Positions 54,593 to 64,000 of a stretch of DNA of 64,000 nucleotides are shown one piece after another. The stretch lies in contig NC_073630.1 of NCBI RefSeq assembly GCF_029407905.1, positions 44,045,001 to 44,109,000 of the forward strand, in the 5' to 3' direction. The DNA is from Bubalus kerabau (taxonomy: Eukaryota > Chordata > Mammalia > Artiodactyla > Bovidae). Under the pieces are notes generated by a model that was not told where the DNA came from, did not search any database, and saw only the letters and a list, made by a program, of their open reading frames with translations. The position numbers and the translations under genes are program-made. Each line of letters opens with the position of its first letter. The stretch's first letter is position 1.

Positions 54593-54992
54593 TGTAAAAG
54601 TTTTCTCTTGGTGGGGATCATAATTTGTTGAGATTTTTGAGTTTGCCAATTTTATTTATTAATCATTGATTTGTAGCTTTCCAGTTGAAATTTGCCTTCA
54701 ATTGAAAATATTTTCATAGCCATTAAGAATCACTTTTCAATTGGAATATGTAAATTCTGGAAGGCAAGGCTGATGGTTGGCTATCTTTATAGAGCAGTTT
54801 TTATAAAGTCAGAATTGAGTATATATATATATATGTATATATATATAAGACCCTTCATTGTAAGTATATCTTTAAGAACAATTGGGGAGGAAAAACAATA
54901 AAACTTTATGTTCTGAAGTAGATTGTTAGATATTGCTTTCCAGTCATTCTTGCACAGAGATTTCTGAAGCTTTGCTTTGTTTTATTACTCGC
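54593..54992. other. Unique AT-rich DNA with TA tract
   Basis: (TA)n at about 54820-54848. No recognised repeat or gene otherwise. Confidence 0.5.
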
Positions 54993-55002
54993 GCACCTTG
55001 TT

Positions 55003-55027
55003 CTGAAGTAAGTTAGCAGCGGCGGCA
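55003..55027 (+). mobile_element. Extremely truncated BovA2 insertion (25 bp)
   Basis: ctgaagtaagttagcagcgg plus cggca resembles the last 25 bases of BovA2 (ctgaagtgacttagcagcag plus cagca), 21 of 25 matching. It lies exactly between two perfect 10-mers, gcaccttgtt at 54993-55002 and 55028-55037. This looks like a tiny 5'-truncated retroinsertion. Confidence 0.7.
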
Positions 55028-55037
55028 GCACCTTGTT

Positions 55038-56030
55038 TCTTACTGCTAATAAGCTAATAAGATCAGCTGAAAGTCCATAGTCATCTTATTTGAATTTTCT
55101 GGGATCCCAACACAAACTCTCTTTCCTTTTAATTAATAGTTAAGTGCAGCAAAATTTTGTTTTCTTTCCATTCAGTGCCAAAAATATCACCCTTAATATA
55201 TCCGTATGTCTCTGGTCTTCTTATGCTGGTCTCTTTTGAAACAGTTTCCCATTTCTTCTGAACAGTTCATCTGCACTGCTTTCCCTAAGACCCAGATGCT
55301 TTCCCCTTGCTAAAGCATTTCCTGATTTATATGTCATATCATTCTTATTATCACTTATTATTTCATTTCCTCATGCTTGTTACCATGAATATGTGTTTTC
55401 TCTTTATTCATATATATATGTATGCTGGTCTTACTGACTATATTGAGATTTTTTAATGAAAAAATAGTATCACATCTTTGATATGTCTCAGTACATGAAT
55501 AGTGCGATTCCAGATACAAATACATGGAGTTGTATTCAGGAAACTGTTATTTCTTTATTTGCATCCATGTTTTATGGACTAAATTATGAGAATCACACAT
55601 ATCCTTGGGCCGAATATTGAGAAAATTACAGAGATTTTATGTCCATCAGCTGAAACTGAGACTATTGTGTAGGCTTAATAAAGATTTTCAGTGACTGTGT
55701 TCCACTTGAAATATGTAATATTTATACTAACACCATGATTCTAACTTTGCTATTATGTTTATCTTACTGATCTCAGTAAAGATATTTGGATATTTAAAAA
55801 TAATATTTTTAAAATATTATTTTAATAATAATATTTTTAACCATATCGTTGGGAAGAAAATAAGATCATGGTCTTAATATACCAGAGTAAACCATGACAT
55901 TTTCATGTAATATATCCTAAAGGAGACACCGAGTACCTATTAAATAAATAATCTGTTTGGAAATCTAAATGTCAATAAGTATAATCCTAATTCCCTAATC
56001 AGTTGTGGACATTTTTATTTATGCTTTATA
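55038..56030. other. Unique AT-rich DNA
   Basis: A weak L2-like trace may lie at 55190-55400. A perfect palindrome lies at 55797-55823. Otherwise nothing is recognised. Confidence 0.45.
55797..55823. repeat. Perfect 13-bp inverted repeat, 1-nt loop
   Basis: AAAATAATATTTT (55797-55809), T, AAAATATTATTTT (55811-55823). It is AT-only and cruciform-prone. Confidence 0.9.
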
Positions 56031-56075
56031 GAGTCTCAAAGAGTCAAACATGACTGAAACGAGTTAGCATGACAA
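56031..56075 (+). mobile_element. BovA-type SINE 3' end, severely truncated
   Basis: 'gagtctcaaagagtcaaacatgactgaaacgagttagca' is only the last 45 bases of a BovA-type SINE. No upstream SINE body is present. Confidence 0.8.
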
Positions 56076-56164
56076 CAGTGAGGCACTATATTAAGGCTTG
56101 GCAATGCAATGGTGAATTATTCAGTATCTGGTCTCAGAAAATTTTGGCTCTTGTGGGACATGTC

Positions 56165-56310
56165 AACAAGTATACTAGCTATATGACCACAGCTAAATTG
56201 CATAACCTCTGTAAACTTCAGTTCCTTGCCTCCAAATGGTAATACAAGAGTACTTCTGATATGATTATAGAAACAAATCAAAGTGTATCACCTGGCAGTT
56301 AATACTTTCC
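56165..56310 (+). mobile_element. MIR SINE
   Basis: 'agctatatgaccacagctaaattgcataacctctgtaaacttcagttccttgcctccaaatgg' then 'gattatagaaacaaatcaaagtgtatcacctggcagttaata' follows MIR order. Confidence 0.7.
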
Positions 56311-56482
56311 CAATGCAATTTATCTTTGAGTATTATCTTATCCATCAATTCTACATTGAACACATTTCTGTATCTATGGAGTCTTGCAACTGTCATCTGT
56401 AAGTTATGTAAAAACCTGTTGACACTTTTTCTTATGTGGAAGAAAGCACTATTTTCAAAACATATTGGAAATTAGAAGAAAA

Positions 56483-56692
56483 GTGTTGTTTAGTTGCCAG
56501 GTTATGTCCAACTCTTTTGCAGTCCCATGGACTTTAACCCACTGGGCTCCTCTATCCATGGTATTTCCCAGGCAAAAGTACTGGGATGGATTGCCATTTT
56601 CTTCTCCAGGGGATTTTCCCAACCTAGGGATTGAACCTGTGTCTCCTGCATTGGCAGGCGGATTCTTTACCACTGAGCCACCAGGGAAGCCC
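56483..56692 (-). mobile_element. Bov-tA SINE, reverse, with 9-bp target-site duplication
   Basis: From 'gtgttgtttagttgccaggttatgtccaactc' to the head 'gagccaccagggaagccc'. agaagaaaa is repeated at 56474-56482 and 56693-56701. Confidence 0.96.
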
Positions 56693-56701
56693 AGAAGAAA
56701 A

Positions 56702-57028
56702 CTAGATGTGCATTATTACTACTATGTTCGATAAAGCTTAGGTTGCTGAGTACCTGAAGTTGTTGTTAAGTCCACACTTACAAGACAATTTTTAGTAGAG
56801 AAACAGCACCAATAATCTCTGAAAAGAGACCATTCATATATTGGACAAAAGTGATTTCTTTTAAAGATATGCTACATTGGATTATATTAAGACCAGGAAG
56901 AGACAGGATATGTGTAGAAGAGACAGCCCTGTTTAGCAAGAAACAGTGGTCAAGTTGTTGGTTAAAAACATAGCATAAAAGAAACAATTATAACAAAGCA
57001 ATGATTATATCATATTTTATGCTGTGAG
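56702..57028. other. Unique DNA, nothing recognised
   Basis: About 330 bp between a SINE and a BovB tail without a recognised feature. Confidence 0.5.
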
Positions 57029-57205
57029 TAAGGAGGAGAAGGGGACAACAGAGGATGAGATGGCTGGATGGCATCACCGACTCCATGGACGTGAGTTTGA
57101 GTGAACTCCGGGAGTTGGTGATGGACAGGGAGGCCTGGTGTGCTGCGATTCATGGGGTCCCAAAGAGTCGGACACAACTGAGCGACTGAACTGAACTGAA
57201 CTGAA
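57029..57205 (+). mobile_element. BovB LINE 3' tail
   Basis: Only the last 177 bp: 'gaggagaaggggacaacagaggatgagatggctgg', 'gagttggtgatggacaggg', 'gtcggacacaactgagcgactg' and the (ACTGA)n tail at 57183-57205. Confidence 0.95.
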
Positions 57206-57704
57206 ATACTTTTGGATGCATGAGTGAGAGAATACAATTGAGAGAGAGAAATAGAACACAGCTGACTTTCCCGCCTTCAGATATTGAAGTCTCCAATACA
57301 AGTTTTGGTCCCTAGGAACAGTAACCTGCAAATATGAAATTTGTCAATGCATATCCTCTGAAAGAAGATTTATGTGTGCTGTGTTCAGTTCTCACAGTGG
57401 TGCAAAGACTCCTTAATCTGTCTTTCTCCCTCTGATCTCTTCACTGAACTCTAGTTTAATAACTCAAGGTTTTATAAAACAGTGACATTTACCTCTCCTG
57501 TGTTGCTTTGATATCAATATATTTAAAAGTACTTTCAGGAGTCCAGTTTTCTTTCCTGATTTCCCCTTGCTGTGAATATAGTATCAGATTTTGCTACTTA
57601 TCAGTGCTCCAACTTCAGGCTTATAACTTACCACCTTTTTTCCTTGCTTGCACATATCCATTGCCATGTAAGATTTTTCTTCAGAATTTAGTTTTCTTTC
57701 CATA
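57206..57704. other. Unique DNA, nothing recognised
   Basis: No recognised repeat or credible gene. Confidence 0.5.
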
Positions 57705-57900
57705 AACCTTTGCTTATTAAAAACCTGTGATATGCCAGGAATTCTTTATAAATAAGATGAACTAAAATTTCTGCCTTTATTCATCATATTGTCTCAAAAG
57801 AAAGACAGTTATCACAAAAACAAATCAACTAAAAATTTTTGAGTGTTACAGTAATATGTGTGCATGCCAGCTTAAGAGCACAGAAGAAGAATAACTGACT
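57705..57900 (-). mobile_element. L2 LINE 3' portion, reverse
   Basis: 'acctgtgatatgccaggaattctttataaataagatg', 'aaagacagttatcacaaaaac', 'gtgttacagtaatatgtgtgc', 'aagagcacagaagaag' follow reverse L2. Diverged. Confidence 0.55.
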
Positions 57901-58009
57901 CTGCAATCATAAATAGTAATGTTTAATAATTAATTTGTAATTGTGTAACAAGCTTATTGATATTTAGTTATTTTAATATTAATTTTTGTTAATAATAATA
58001 TTGTTATTT

Positions 58010-58139
58010 AGACCAGGTAAAATGGCCCTAAGAGTGATTTATCCTAGCTCATTTTACAGGTGCACAAACGGAGAGAGGGGTAAGTGACCTGCACACAATC
58101 ACATAGCAAATACATTACAGAGATCTTAGCACATGGCTC
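58010..58139 (-). mobile_element. MIR SINE fragment, reverse
   Basis: 'ctcattttacaggtgcacaaacggagagaggggtaagtgacctgcacacaatcacatagcaaatac' is the reverse MIR core. Confidence 0.75.
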
Positions 58140-59140
58140 AGCTGGGGGATTGGAAAAGAACTATGTTTAAGGGAGTACTGTTTGCTCTGTGTCTTGAACA
58201 ATGTATAACCTTGCATTTCATGGTGATAGGAACTAGGTGCTTAAGAAAATAAAATGTGGATAAGCTGACAGAGTTGGAAAGATGATTTTATAACAGGTGG
58301 GTTAAGAGAATGGAATCAATGAATGAAGGTCTGAAGTGAAACTAGAAGCACAGAATGTATCAAGGAAGTCCCACAAGTGAGGCACAATGTGAAGGCTTCA
58401 GGAAATTCCAAGAAAGCCTGTGTAACTGGAGAAGAGTAGGCAAGGTGGAGATAACAAAGAGATGAAGTCAAAAAGGATAAAGTGATGAGGTATCCATCAA
58501 TTATTTGGGAGTCTTGTAGACCTTGTAATGCTTTGAGCTTTCCTTTCCTTTAAGATGGGACATCAATGAAGAATTTTGATTGGAGACATGGCAAACTATG
58601 ATTGTAAGAAGGCAAAGGGAACAGAGAGACAGGAAGTTATGAAGATAATCCAGAGAAGATGGGGTGGTAGCTTTGTCAGGGGAGCAGAGGTGTAGGTAGA
58701 CCAGATTCTGAAGATATTTGAACAGTTCAGGGAATTTTTTGGTGGATTACATGTTGGGTATAGAAGAATATTAGATGTTGATGAGGACTCCAAGTTTTTG
58801 GTCTGAACTACTGTAAGGATGGTGTCCTCTTAATTGAGCCATGTAAGAATTCAGAAGATGGTTATTTCAGTTGGACTTGATTACAGTTTTGGAAATGTAA
58901 AGGTGATGCTAGTGTGGAGGATACATTGTTAGGGATCGTAAATCAAGACAAAGATATGAGTTTGGAATCTCAGTCATGTAGGAACAGTGATGACTATTGT
59001 TATCCAACAGGAACTATGACAATAGCAAATGGGAAGAAGGAGCTTGATTCAAGATGCTGCTGAAGTAGTTTTATGAATGAGTTGGATGGAGTAGAAGGGG
59101 GAGGGTCCAAAATGGGAAACTCCAGGGTGATTACTACTGG
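58140..59140 (-). mobile_element. L2 LINE body, reverse, about 1 kb
   Basis: Landmarks: 'cacaatgtgaaggcttcagg', 'ggagacatggcaaactatgattg', 'gatgttgatgaggactccaagtttttggtctgaactactg', 'ggtgatgctagtgtggagg' and 'gagtttggaatctcag' follow reverse L2 body order. Divergence is high and edges are approximate. No coding frame survives. Confidence 0.6.
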
Positions 59141-59152
59141 CACCACTTGCCA

Positions 59153-59466
59153 GGGATCCCCTGATAGCTCAGTTGATAAAGAATCTGCCTGCAATGCAGG
59201 AGACCCCAGTTCGATTCCTGGGTTGGGAAGATCCCCTGGAGAAGGGTTAGGCTACCCACTCCAGTATTGTTGTGCTTCCCTTGTGGCTCAGCTGGTAAAG
59301 AGTTCATCTGTGATGCGGGAGACCTGGGTTCGATCCCTAGGTTGGGAAGATCCCCTGGAGAAGAGGAAGGCTACCCACTCCAGTATTCTGGCCTGGAGAA
59401 TTCCATGGACTGTGTAGTCCAAGGGGTCACAAAGAGTTCGACACGACTGAGTGACTTTCACTTTCT
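59153..59466 (+). mobile_element. Dimeric Bov-tA SINE (two tRNA-like heads, one BovA body)
   Basis: The first unit (59153-59272) has a head, B box region ('ccagttcgattcctggg') and a body cut short at 'ccagtattgttg'. It runs straight into a second head at 59273 ('tgcttcccttgtggctcag') with its own B box region and a full body, ending 'gacacgactgagtgactttcac'. This is the arrangement of the known dimeric Bov-tA subfamily. Confidence 0.93.
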
Positions 59467-59835
59467 CAGGCCTGGCTCTGGGAGGCCTATATCTTTACAG
59501 CTATGCAAATACCAGGAAGCCTTCTCTGTTTGAAACCACTTATGTTCATCTGTGTTCATATCCTTCCTACCAAGATTAGCTTCAGAACAGGACAGTCTTT
59601 TCCAGCTCTTCTCACTTTCTTATCATGTCAGAAAATGACTAAACCAGACTTTCAGATTTAATATAATCAGTAATTTTAATTCACATGGAAAATTCCAAAT
59701 CATGCCTGATACTTTACAGTGATTTTTTTGTATTTTCCCAGGTTTATTGACATACATAATATTCATTTAATGTGTAGAACAAAATGATTTAGTATATTAC
59801 TGAATGATCACTGCAGTATGTTTTATTAATAACCA
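59467..59835. other. Unique DNA, nothing recognised
   Basis: About 370 bp between SINEs without a recognised feature. Confidence 0.5.
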
Positions 59836-60057
59836 TTGAAAGTGAAAGTAAAAAGTGTTAGTCTCTCTGTTGAGTCTGACTCTTTTCTAATGCCCACCAG
59901 GCTCCTGTGTCCATGGGATTTCCCAGGTAAGAATACTGGCATGAGTTCCCATTTCCTTCTCCAGTATTATCTTCTCAACCCAGGGATTGAACCCATGTCT
60001 CCTACATCTCCTATAATGGCAGGCAGATTCTTTACTACTGAGCCACCTGAGAAGCCC
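59836..60057 (-). mobile_element. Bov-tA SINE, reverse
   Basis: Starts with the reverse 3' tail 'gaaagtgaaagtaaaaagtgttag', lacks a short stretch near 59885, and ends with the head 'gagccacctgagaagccc'. Confidence 0.93.
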
Positions 60058-60121
60058 TAAAACAGAAGTATCTTTGGTATTCTCTAAAATCTCATCCCAC
60101 CATATTACCTCACATAATTTA

Positions 60122-60306
60122 AGGGCTTCCCTGGTAGTTCAGATAGTAAAGAATCCACCTGCAATGCAGGAGACCCAGGTTCGACCCCTGGGTGAAGAAG
60201 ATCCCCTGGAGAAGGGAATGACTACCCATTCCAGTATTCTTGTCTGGAGAACAGTCCATGGGGTTGCAAAGAGTTGGACACAACTGAGTGACTAAGCACA
60301 GACACA
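60122..60306 (+). mobile_element. Bov-tA SINE with internal deletion
   Basis: Head 'agggcttccctggtagttcag', B box region 'gacccaggttcgacccctggg'. The body jumps from 'cttgtctggagaa' directly to 'cagtccatggggttgc', losing about 25 bp of the usual SINE. Confidence 0.93.
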
Positions 60307-60360
60307 TAGTTAAAAAATCTGAATAAGAACTTTTAATATTTACCTTCTTAGAAATCTTCA

Positions 60361-61285
60361 AATATACATTATTGTTAAATAACAGTCACAATGCTGTACA
60401 TTACACCCCAGAGCGGCACTTTAATCTTATAACTGAACATTTGTACTTTTTTTAACCACCTTTACCCATTTCTCTAACCCACCCCCCAATTTCCCACCTC
60501 TGGCAACCACCAATATGTTCTTTCTGTGAGTTCCACTTTTATTTGATTCCACATATAAATGAGATCATACAGTATTTGTCTTTCTTTGTTTGACTTATTG
60601 GACTTATTAATATGTGCTCTCAGGGTCTACCCATGTTGTGGCAAATAGCAGGATTTCCTTCTTCACCAGGCTGAATAATATTCTGTACCATCTTCTTTAT
60701 CCATTCATCCATTGATGGACACGTGTTATTTCTATATCTTGGTTATTGTGGATAATGCTGCAATGAACATAGGGGTGCAGATACTCTTTCAAGAGAATGA
60801 TTTTGTTTCCTCTGGGTATATATTGCTAGCTTATATGGTAGTTCTATGTTTAATCTTTTGAGGACCTGCTATGCTGTTTTCCATTGTGTTTGTACCAATT
60901 TACATTTCCACCAATAGTTCACCAGTGTTCCCTTTTCTCTGTGTCCGTGCCAGCACTTGTTATCTGTTGTATTTTTGATGATAATCATTCTGATAAGTGT
61001 AAGGTGACATCTCCTTGTGGTTTTGATTTGCATTTTCCTAATGATTTGTAATGTTGTGCATCTTTTCTGTGTCTATATGTCTTCTTTGGAGAATGTCTGT
61101 TCAGGTCCTCTGCCCATTTTTAATTGGGTTATTTGTTTTCTGATATTTAGATGTATGAGTTCTTTGTATATTGTGGACATTAACCCCTTATCAGATGCAT
61201 ATTTTTCAAATATTTTCTCCAGTTCCGTAGGTTGCCTCTTTATTTTTTGATGGTTTTATTTGCTTTGTAGAGCTTTTTTAGTTTG
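60361..61285 (-). mobile_element. Old L1, reverse (left of BovB)
   Basis: Reverse L1 3' UTR ('aatgctgtacattacacccc', 'cccacctctggcaaccaccaatatg') and ORF2 3' part ('ggctgaataatattctgtacc', 'tgataagtgtaaggtgacatctc', 'ttgtggacattaacccctta'). Many substitutions and no intact ORF2. Interrupted by the BovB and continued at 62930. Confidence 0.9.
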
Positions 61286-62901
61286 TGGACCTAACAGAAG
61301 CAAAAGATATTAAGAAGAGGTGGCAAGAATACACAGAAGAACAGTACAAAAAAGATCTTCATGACCCATATAATCGTGATGGTGTGATCACTCATTTAGA
61401 GCCAGACATCCTGGAATGTGAAGTCAAGTGGGCCTTAGAAAGCATCACTACGAACAAAGCTAGTGGAGGTGATGGAATTCCAGTTGAGCTATTTCAAATC
61501 CTGAAAGATGATGCTGTGAAAGTGTTGCACTCAATATGCCAGCAAATTTGGAAAACTCAGCAGCGGCCACAGGACTGGAAAAGGTCAGTTTTCATTCCAA
61601 TCCCAAAGAAAGGCAATGCCAAAGAATGCTCAAACTGCCGCACAATTGCATTCATCTCACACACTAGTAAAGTAATGCTCAAAATTCTCCAAGCCAGGCT
61701 TCAGCAATATGTGAACCGTGAACTTCCTGATGTTCAAGCTGGTTTTAGAAAGGGCAGAGGAACCAGAGATCAAATTGCCAACATCCGCTGGATCATAGAA
61801 AAAGCAAGAGAGTTCCAGAAAAACATCTATTTCTGCTTTATTGACTATGCCAAAGCCTTTGACCGTGTGGATCACAATAAACTGTGGACAATTCTGAAAG
61901 AGATGGGAATACCAGACCACCTGACCTGCCTCTTGAGAAACCTGTATGCAGGTCAGGAAGCAACAGTTAGAACTGGACATGGAACAACAGACTGGTTCCA
62001 AATAGGAAAAGGAGTACGTCAAGGCTGTATATTGTCACCCTGTTTATTTAACTTCTATGCAGAGTACATCATGAGAAATGCTGGGCTGGAAGAAGCATAA
62101 GCTGGAATCAAGATTGCCGGGAGAAATATCAATAACCTCAGATATACAGATGACACCACCCTTATGGCAGAAAGTGAAGAGGAACTAAAAAGCCTCTTGA
62201 TGAAAGTGAAAGAGGAGAGTGAAAAAGTTGGCTTAAAGCTCAACATTCAGAAAACAAAGATCATGGCATCTGGTCCCATCACTTCATGGGAAATAGATGG
62301 GGAAACAGTAGAAACAGTGTCAGACTTTATATTTTTGGACTCCAAAATCACTGCAGATGGTGATAGCAGCCATGAAATTAAAAGATGCTTAATCCTTGGA
62401 AGGAAAGTTATGACCAACCTAGATAGCATATTCAAAAGCAGAGACATTACTTTGCCAACAAAGGTCCATCTAGTCAAGGCTATGGTTTTCCCTGTGGTCA
62501 TGTGTGGATGTGAGAGTTGGACTGTGAAGAAGGCTGAGTGCCGAAGAATTGATGCTTTTGAACTGTGGTGTTGGAGAAGACTCTTGAGAGTCCCTTGGAC
62601 TGCAAGGAGATCCATCCAGTCCATTCTGAAGGAGATCAGCCCTGGGATTTCTTTGGAAGGAATGATGCTAAAGCTGAAACTCCAGTACTTTGGCCACCTC
62701 ATGCGAAGAGTTGACTCATTGGAAAAAACCCTGATGCTGGGAGGGATTGGGGACAGGAGGAGAAGGGGATGACAGAGAATAAGATGGCTGGATGGCATCA
62801 CTGACTCGATGGATGTGAATCTCAGTGAACTCCGGGAGTTGGTGATGGACAGGGAGGCCTGGCGTGCTGCGATTCATGGGGTCGCAAAGAGTCGGACATG
62901 A
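61285..62901 (+). pseudogene. BovB reverse transcriptase ORF, broken by three stops
   Basis: A single frame (codon starts matching 61285) encodes the RTE-clade reverse transcriptase. Visible are DVQAGFRKGRGTRDQI in the fingers region, motif A with FIDYAKAFD (catalytic Asp at 61843-61845), motif B GVRQGCILSP, and motif C at 62143-62154 reading YTDD where the clade usually has YADD. The C-terminal region includes GCESWTVKKAE and LWCWRRLLRVPWT. In-frame stops are TAA at 62098-62100 (between motifs B and C), TGA at 62770-62772 and TGA at 62899-62901. The two TGA stops sit where other BovB copies suggest CGA, so CpG decay is likely. There is no start context of its own. The 271- and 202-codon ORFs are pieces of this frame. 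Confidence 0.93.
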
Positions 62902-62929
62902 CTGAGTGACTGAACTGAACTGAACTGAT
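61286..62929 (+). mobile_element. BovB (RTE-clade) LINE, 5' truncated, 1.64 kb, nested in L1
   Basis: The longest BovB in the window. It holds most of the reverse transcriptase region, the C-terminal region, and the 3' end with an (ACTGA)n tail at about 62909-62928. The endonuclease half is missing. No obvious target-site duplication: the L1 reads 'ttttttagtttg' on the left and resumes 'tccacttgtttattttt' on the right, apparently losing a few L1 bases. The 0.2-0.5 kb BovB fragments elsewhere correspond to its last third. Confidence 0.97.
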
Positions 62930-63577
62930 ATCCACTTGTTTATTTTTGCTTTTGTTGCCTTTGCTTTTTGAGTCAAGCCTAGAAAAAATAACATTGTTAA
63001 GATCAATGTTAAGGTGCTGACCACCTATGTTTTCTTTTTGGAATTTTATGATTCCTGTCATATGTTTATGTTGAAGTCTTGAATCCATTTTAGTTTCTGT
63101 GTGTGAAACTAGTGGTCCAGTTTTATTCTGTTGTACGTGGCAGTACAATTTTTCCAAAATCATTTCTTTAAGAGGCTATCCTTTCTCCATTATATGTTCA
63201 TTTTTTCTTTGTCATAAATTAATTTTTCATATGTGTGGATTTATTTCTAAACTCTCAATTCTGTTCCATTGATCTGACTCTTTTTCTGCTAATATCTTTC
63301 TATTTTTATTACTATAGCTTTGTAATATAGATTGAAGTCAGGAAGTGTGATGCCTCTGGCTTTGTTCTTTCTCAAGATTGCTTTGGCCATTCCGGTTGTT
63401 TGTTGGGACGAAATAAATTTTAAGGTTGGCTGTTTGTTCTTTTTCTATGGAAGATAGAACATTGGAGTTTTGAGAAGGATTGTGTTGAATCTGTAGATCA
63501 TTTTGGACGTTTTAGTGACATTAGTTCTTCCAGTCCCTGAGCATGTGATACCTTTCCATTTGTTTGTGTCCACAAAT
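62930..63577 (-). mobile_element. Old L1 ORF2 region, reverse (right of BovB)
   Basis: Continues the L1 after the BovB: 'tccacttgtttatttttgcttttgttgcc', 'ttgaatccattttagtttc', 'ttctgttccattgatctg', 'attactatagctttgtaatatag', 'tgatgcctctggctttgttc'. The reading frame is broken throughout. It fades near 63577. Confidence 0.88.
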
Positions 63578-64000
63578 TTACAAAGCAAATTTAGCCCCTT
63601 GTCTTCCGTCTCAGCTCCTAAATGACCACACTTGTTTTCCCTAAACACTTTTCACATTTTTGCATTTTGCTGTTGTCTTCCTCAGTAAAGTTGAGTGGTT
63701 CCAAACTCTCCCCAAGATATCAAGCCCCTTAACGTGCATCAGAGACCTTATGTTTGGACCTAACCCCAGCTCTCCACTGTATTGTTTAATGCTCTCTACA
63801 AAGAATTGCCTAGTTCACTGGATACCCACCCTTCTTCCACAACACTTCCCAATGCGCCTCTTTGCCAATTGTCCCTGCCTGCTCCAAAATTCAATTTCCA
63901 GATTAATCTTCCTAAAAATCAACTCCAATCAAGCCATTTCCTTTTCTGAAGCACAATTTTACACTCTGTTGCCCAGTGATGTAATTACAGACTCTTCCAT
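63578..64000. other. Unassigned, possibly L2-related at the right edge
   Basis: No gene. 'ccagattaatcttcctaaaaatcaactccaatcaagccatttcc' (about 63898-63942) weakly resembles the L2 segment 'cagagtgatccttttaaaacg...gatcatgtcactcc'. The small minus ORF at 63445-63648 straddles the L1 end. Confidence 0.4.

Noticed and set aside
62247..62801. 184-codon minus-strand ORF
   Set aside because: It is the antisense shadow of the BovB reverse transcriptase C-terminal region.
1..64000. CRISPR arrays, bacterial-type operons, phage or defence systems
   Set aside because: No regularly spaced repeats with unique spacers, no ribosome-binding-site-led gene series, and pervasive ruminant retroelements show mammalian nuclear DNA.

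Overview
The window looks like nuclear DNA from a bovid (cattle, sheep, goat or buffalo type). It carries several families confined to or typical of ruminants: tRNA-headed Bov-tA SINEs, BovA/BovA2 SINEs with AGC-rich tails, BovB (RTE-clade) LINEs and ruminant-type L1 3' ends. These lie among older shared mammalian repeats (MIR, L2, old L1, MLT1-type MaLR LTRs, a hAT element and a mariner-like MITE). I found no protein-coding gene that I can defend, no rRNA or tRNA gene, no CRISPR array and no bacterial-style operon. The region reads as intergenic or deep intronic. Almost all short ORFs are chance frames through repeats.

Layout. 1-8.4 kb: L1 3' ends on both strands, a mariner MITE, an old L1 split by a BovA2, L2 and MIR. 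8.4-15.5 kb: mostly unique AT-rich DNA with two good CTCF-type motifs, two BovB tails, MIRs, one Bov-tA and one MLT1 LTR. 15.5-25.8 kb: repeat-poor; 19.4-21.8 kb is the longest stretch with no recognisable interspersed repeat. 25-36 kb: BovB tails, an L2 split by BovA2, a hAT element, and a layered block at 33.2-35.3 kb (L2 broken by two SINEs, then a MIR broken by an MLT1 LTR). 36.7 kb: a short U2 snRNA retrocopy with target-site repeats. 39-46 kb: a young 5'-truncated L1 with an intact ORF2 C-terminus, several BovA2 copies and two relatively GC-rich patches. 46-57 kb: L1 tails, MIRs, microsatellites and SINEs, including an apparent 25-bp BovA2 remnant. 57-64 kb: an L2-rich zone, a dimeric Bov-tA, and an old L1 interrupted by a 1.6-kb BovB whose reverse transcriptase frame is broken by three stops.

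How the parts relate. Ruminant L1 would have supplied the endonuclease and reverse transcriptase for its own copies and the U2 retrocopy. BovB would have supplied them for the Bov-tA/BovA SINEs, with which it shares 3' sequence. Nesting gives relative ages: MIR and L2 first, then MLT1 and old L1, then BovB and SINEs, then the youngest L1 and BovA2 copies. I see no convincing undescribed system. The best leads are the U2 retrocopy, the 25-bp SINE remnant, a convergent pair of CTCF-type motifs, the repeat-poor stretches, and one unassigned ORF with a signal-peptide-like start.
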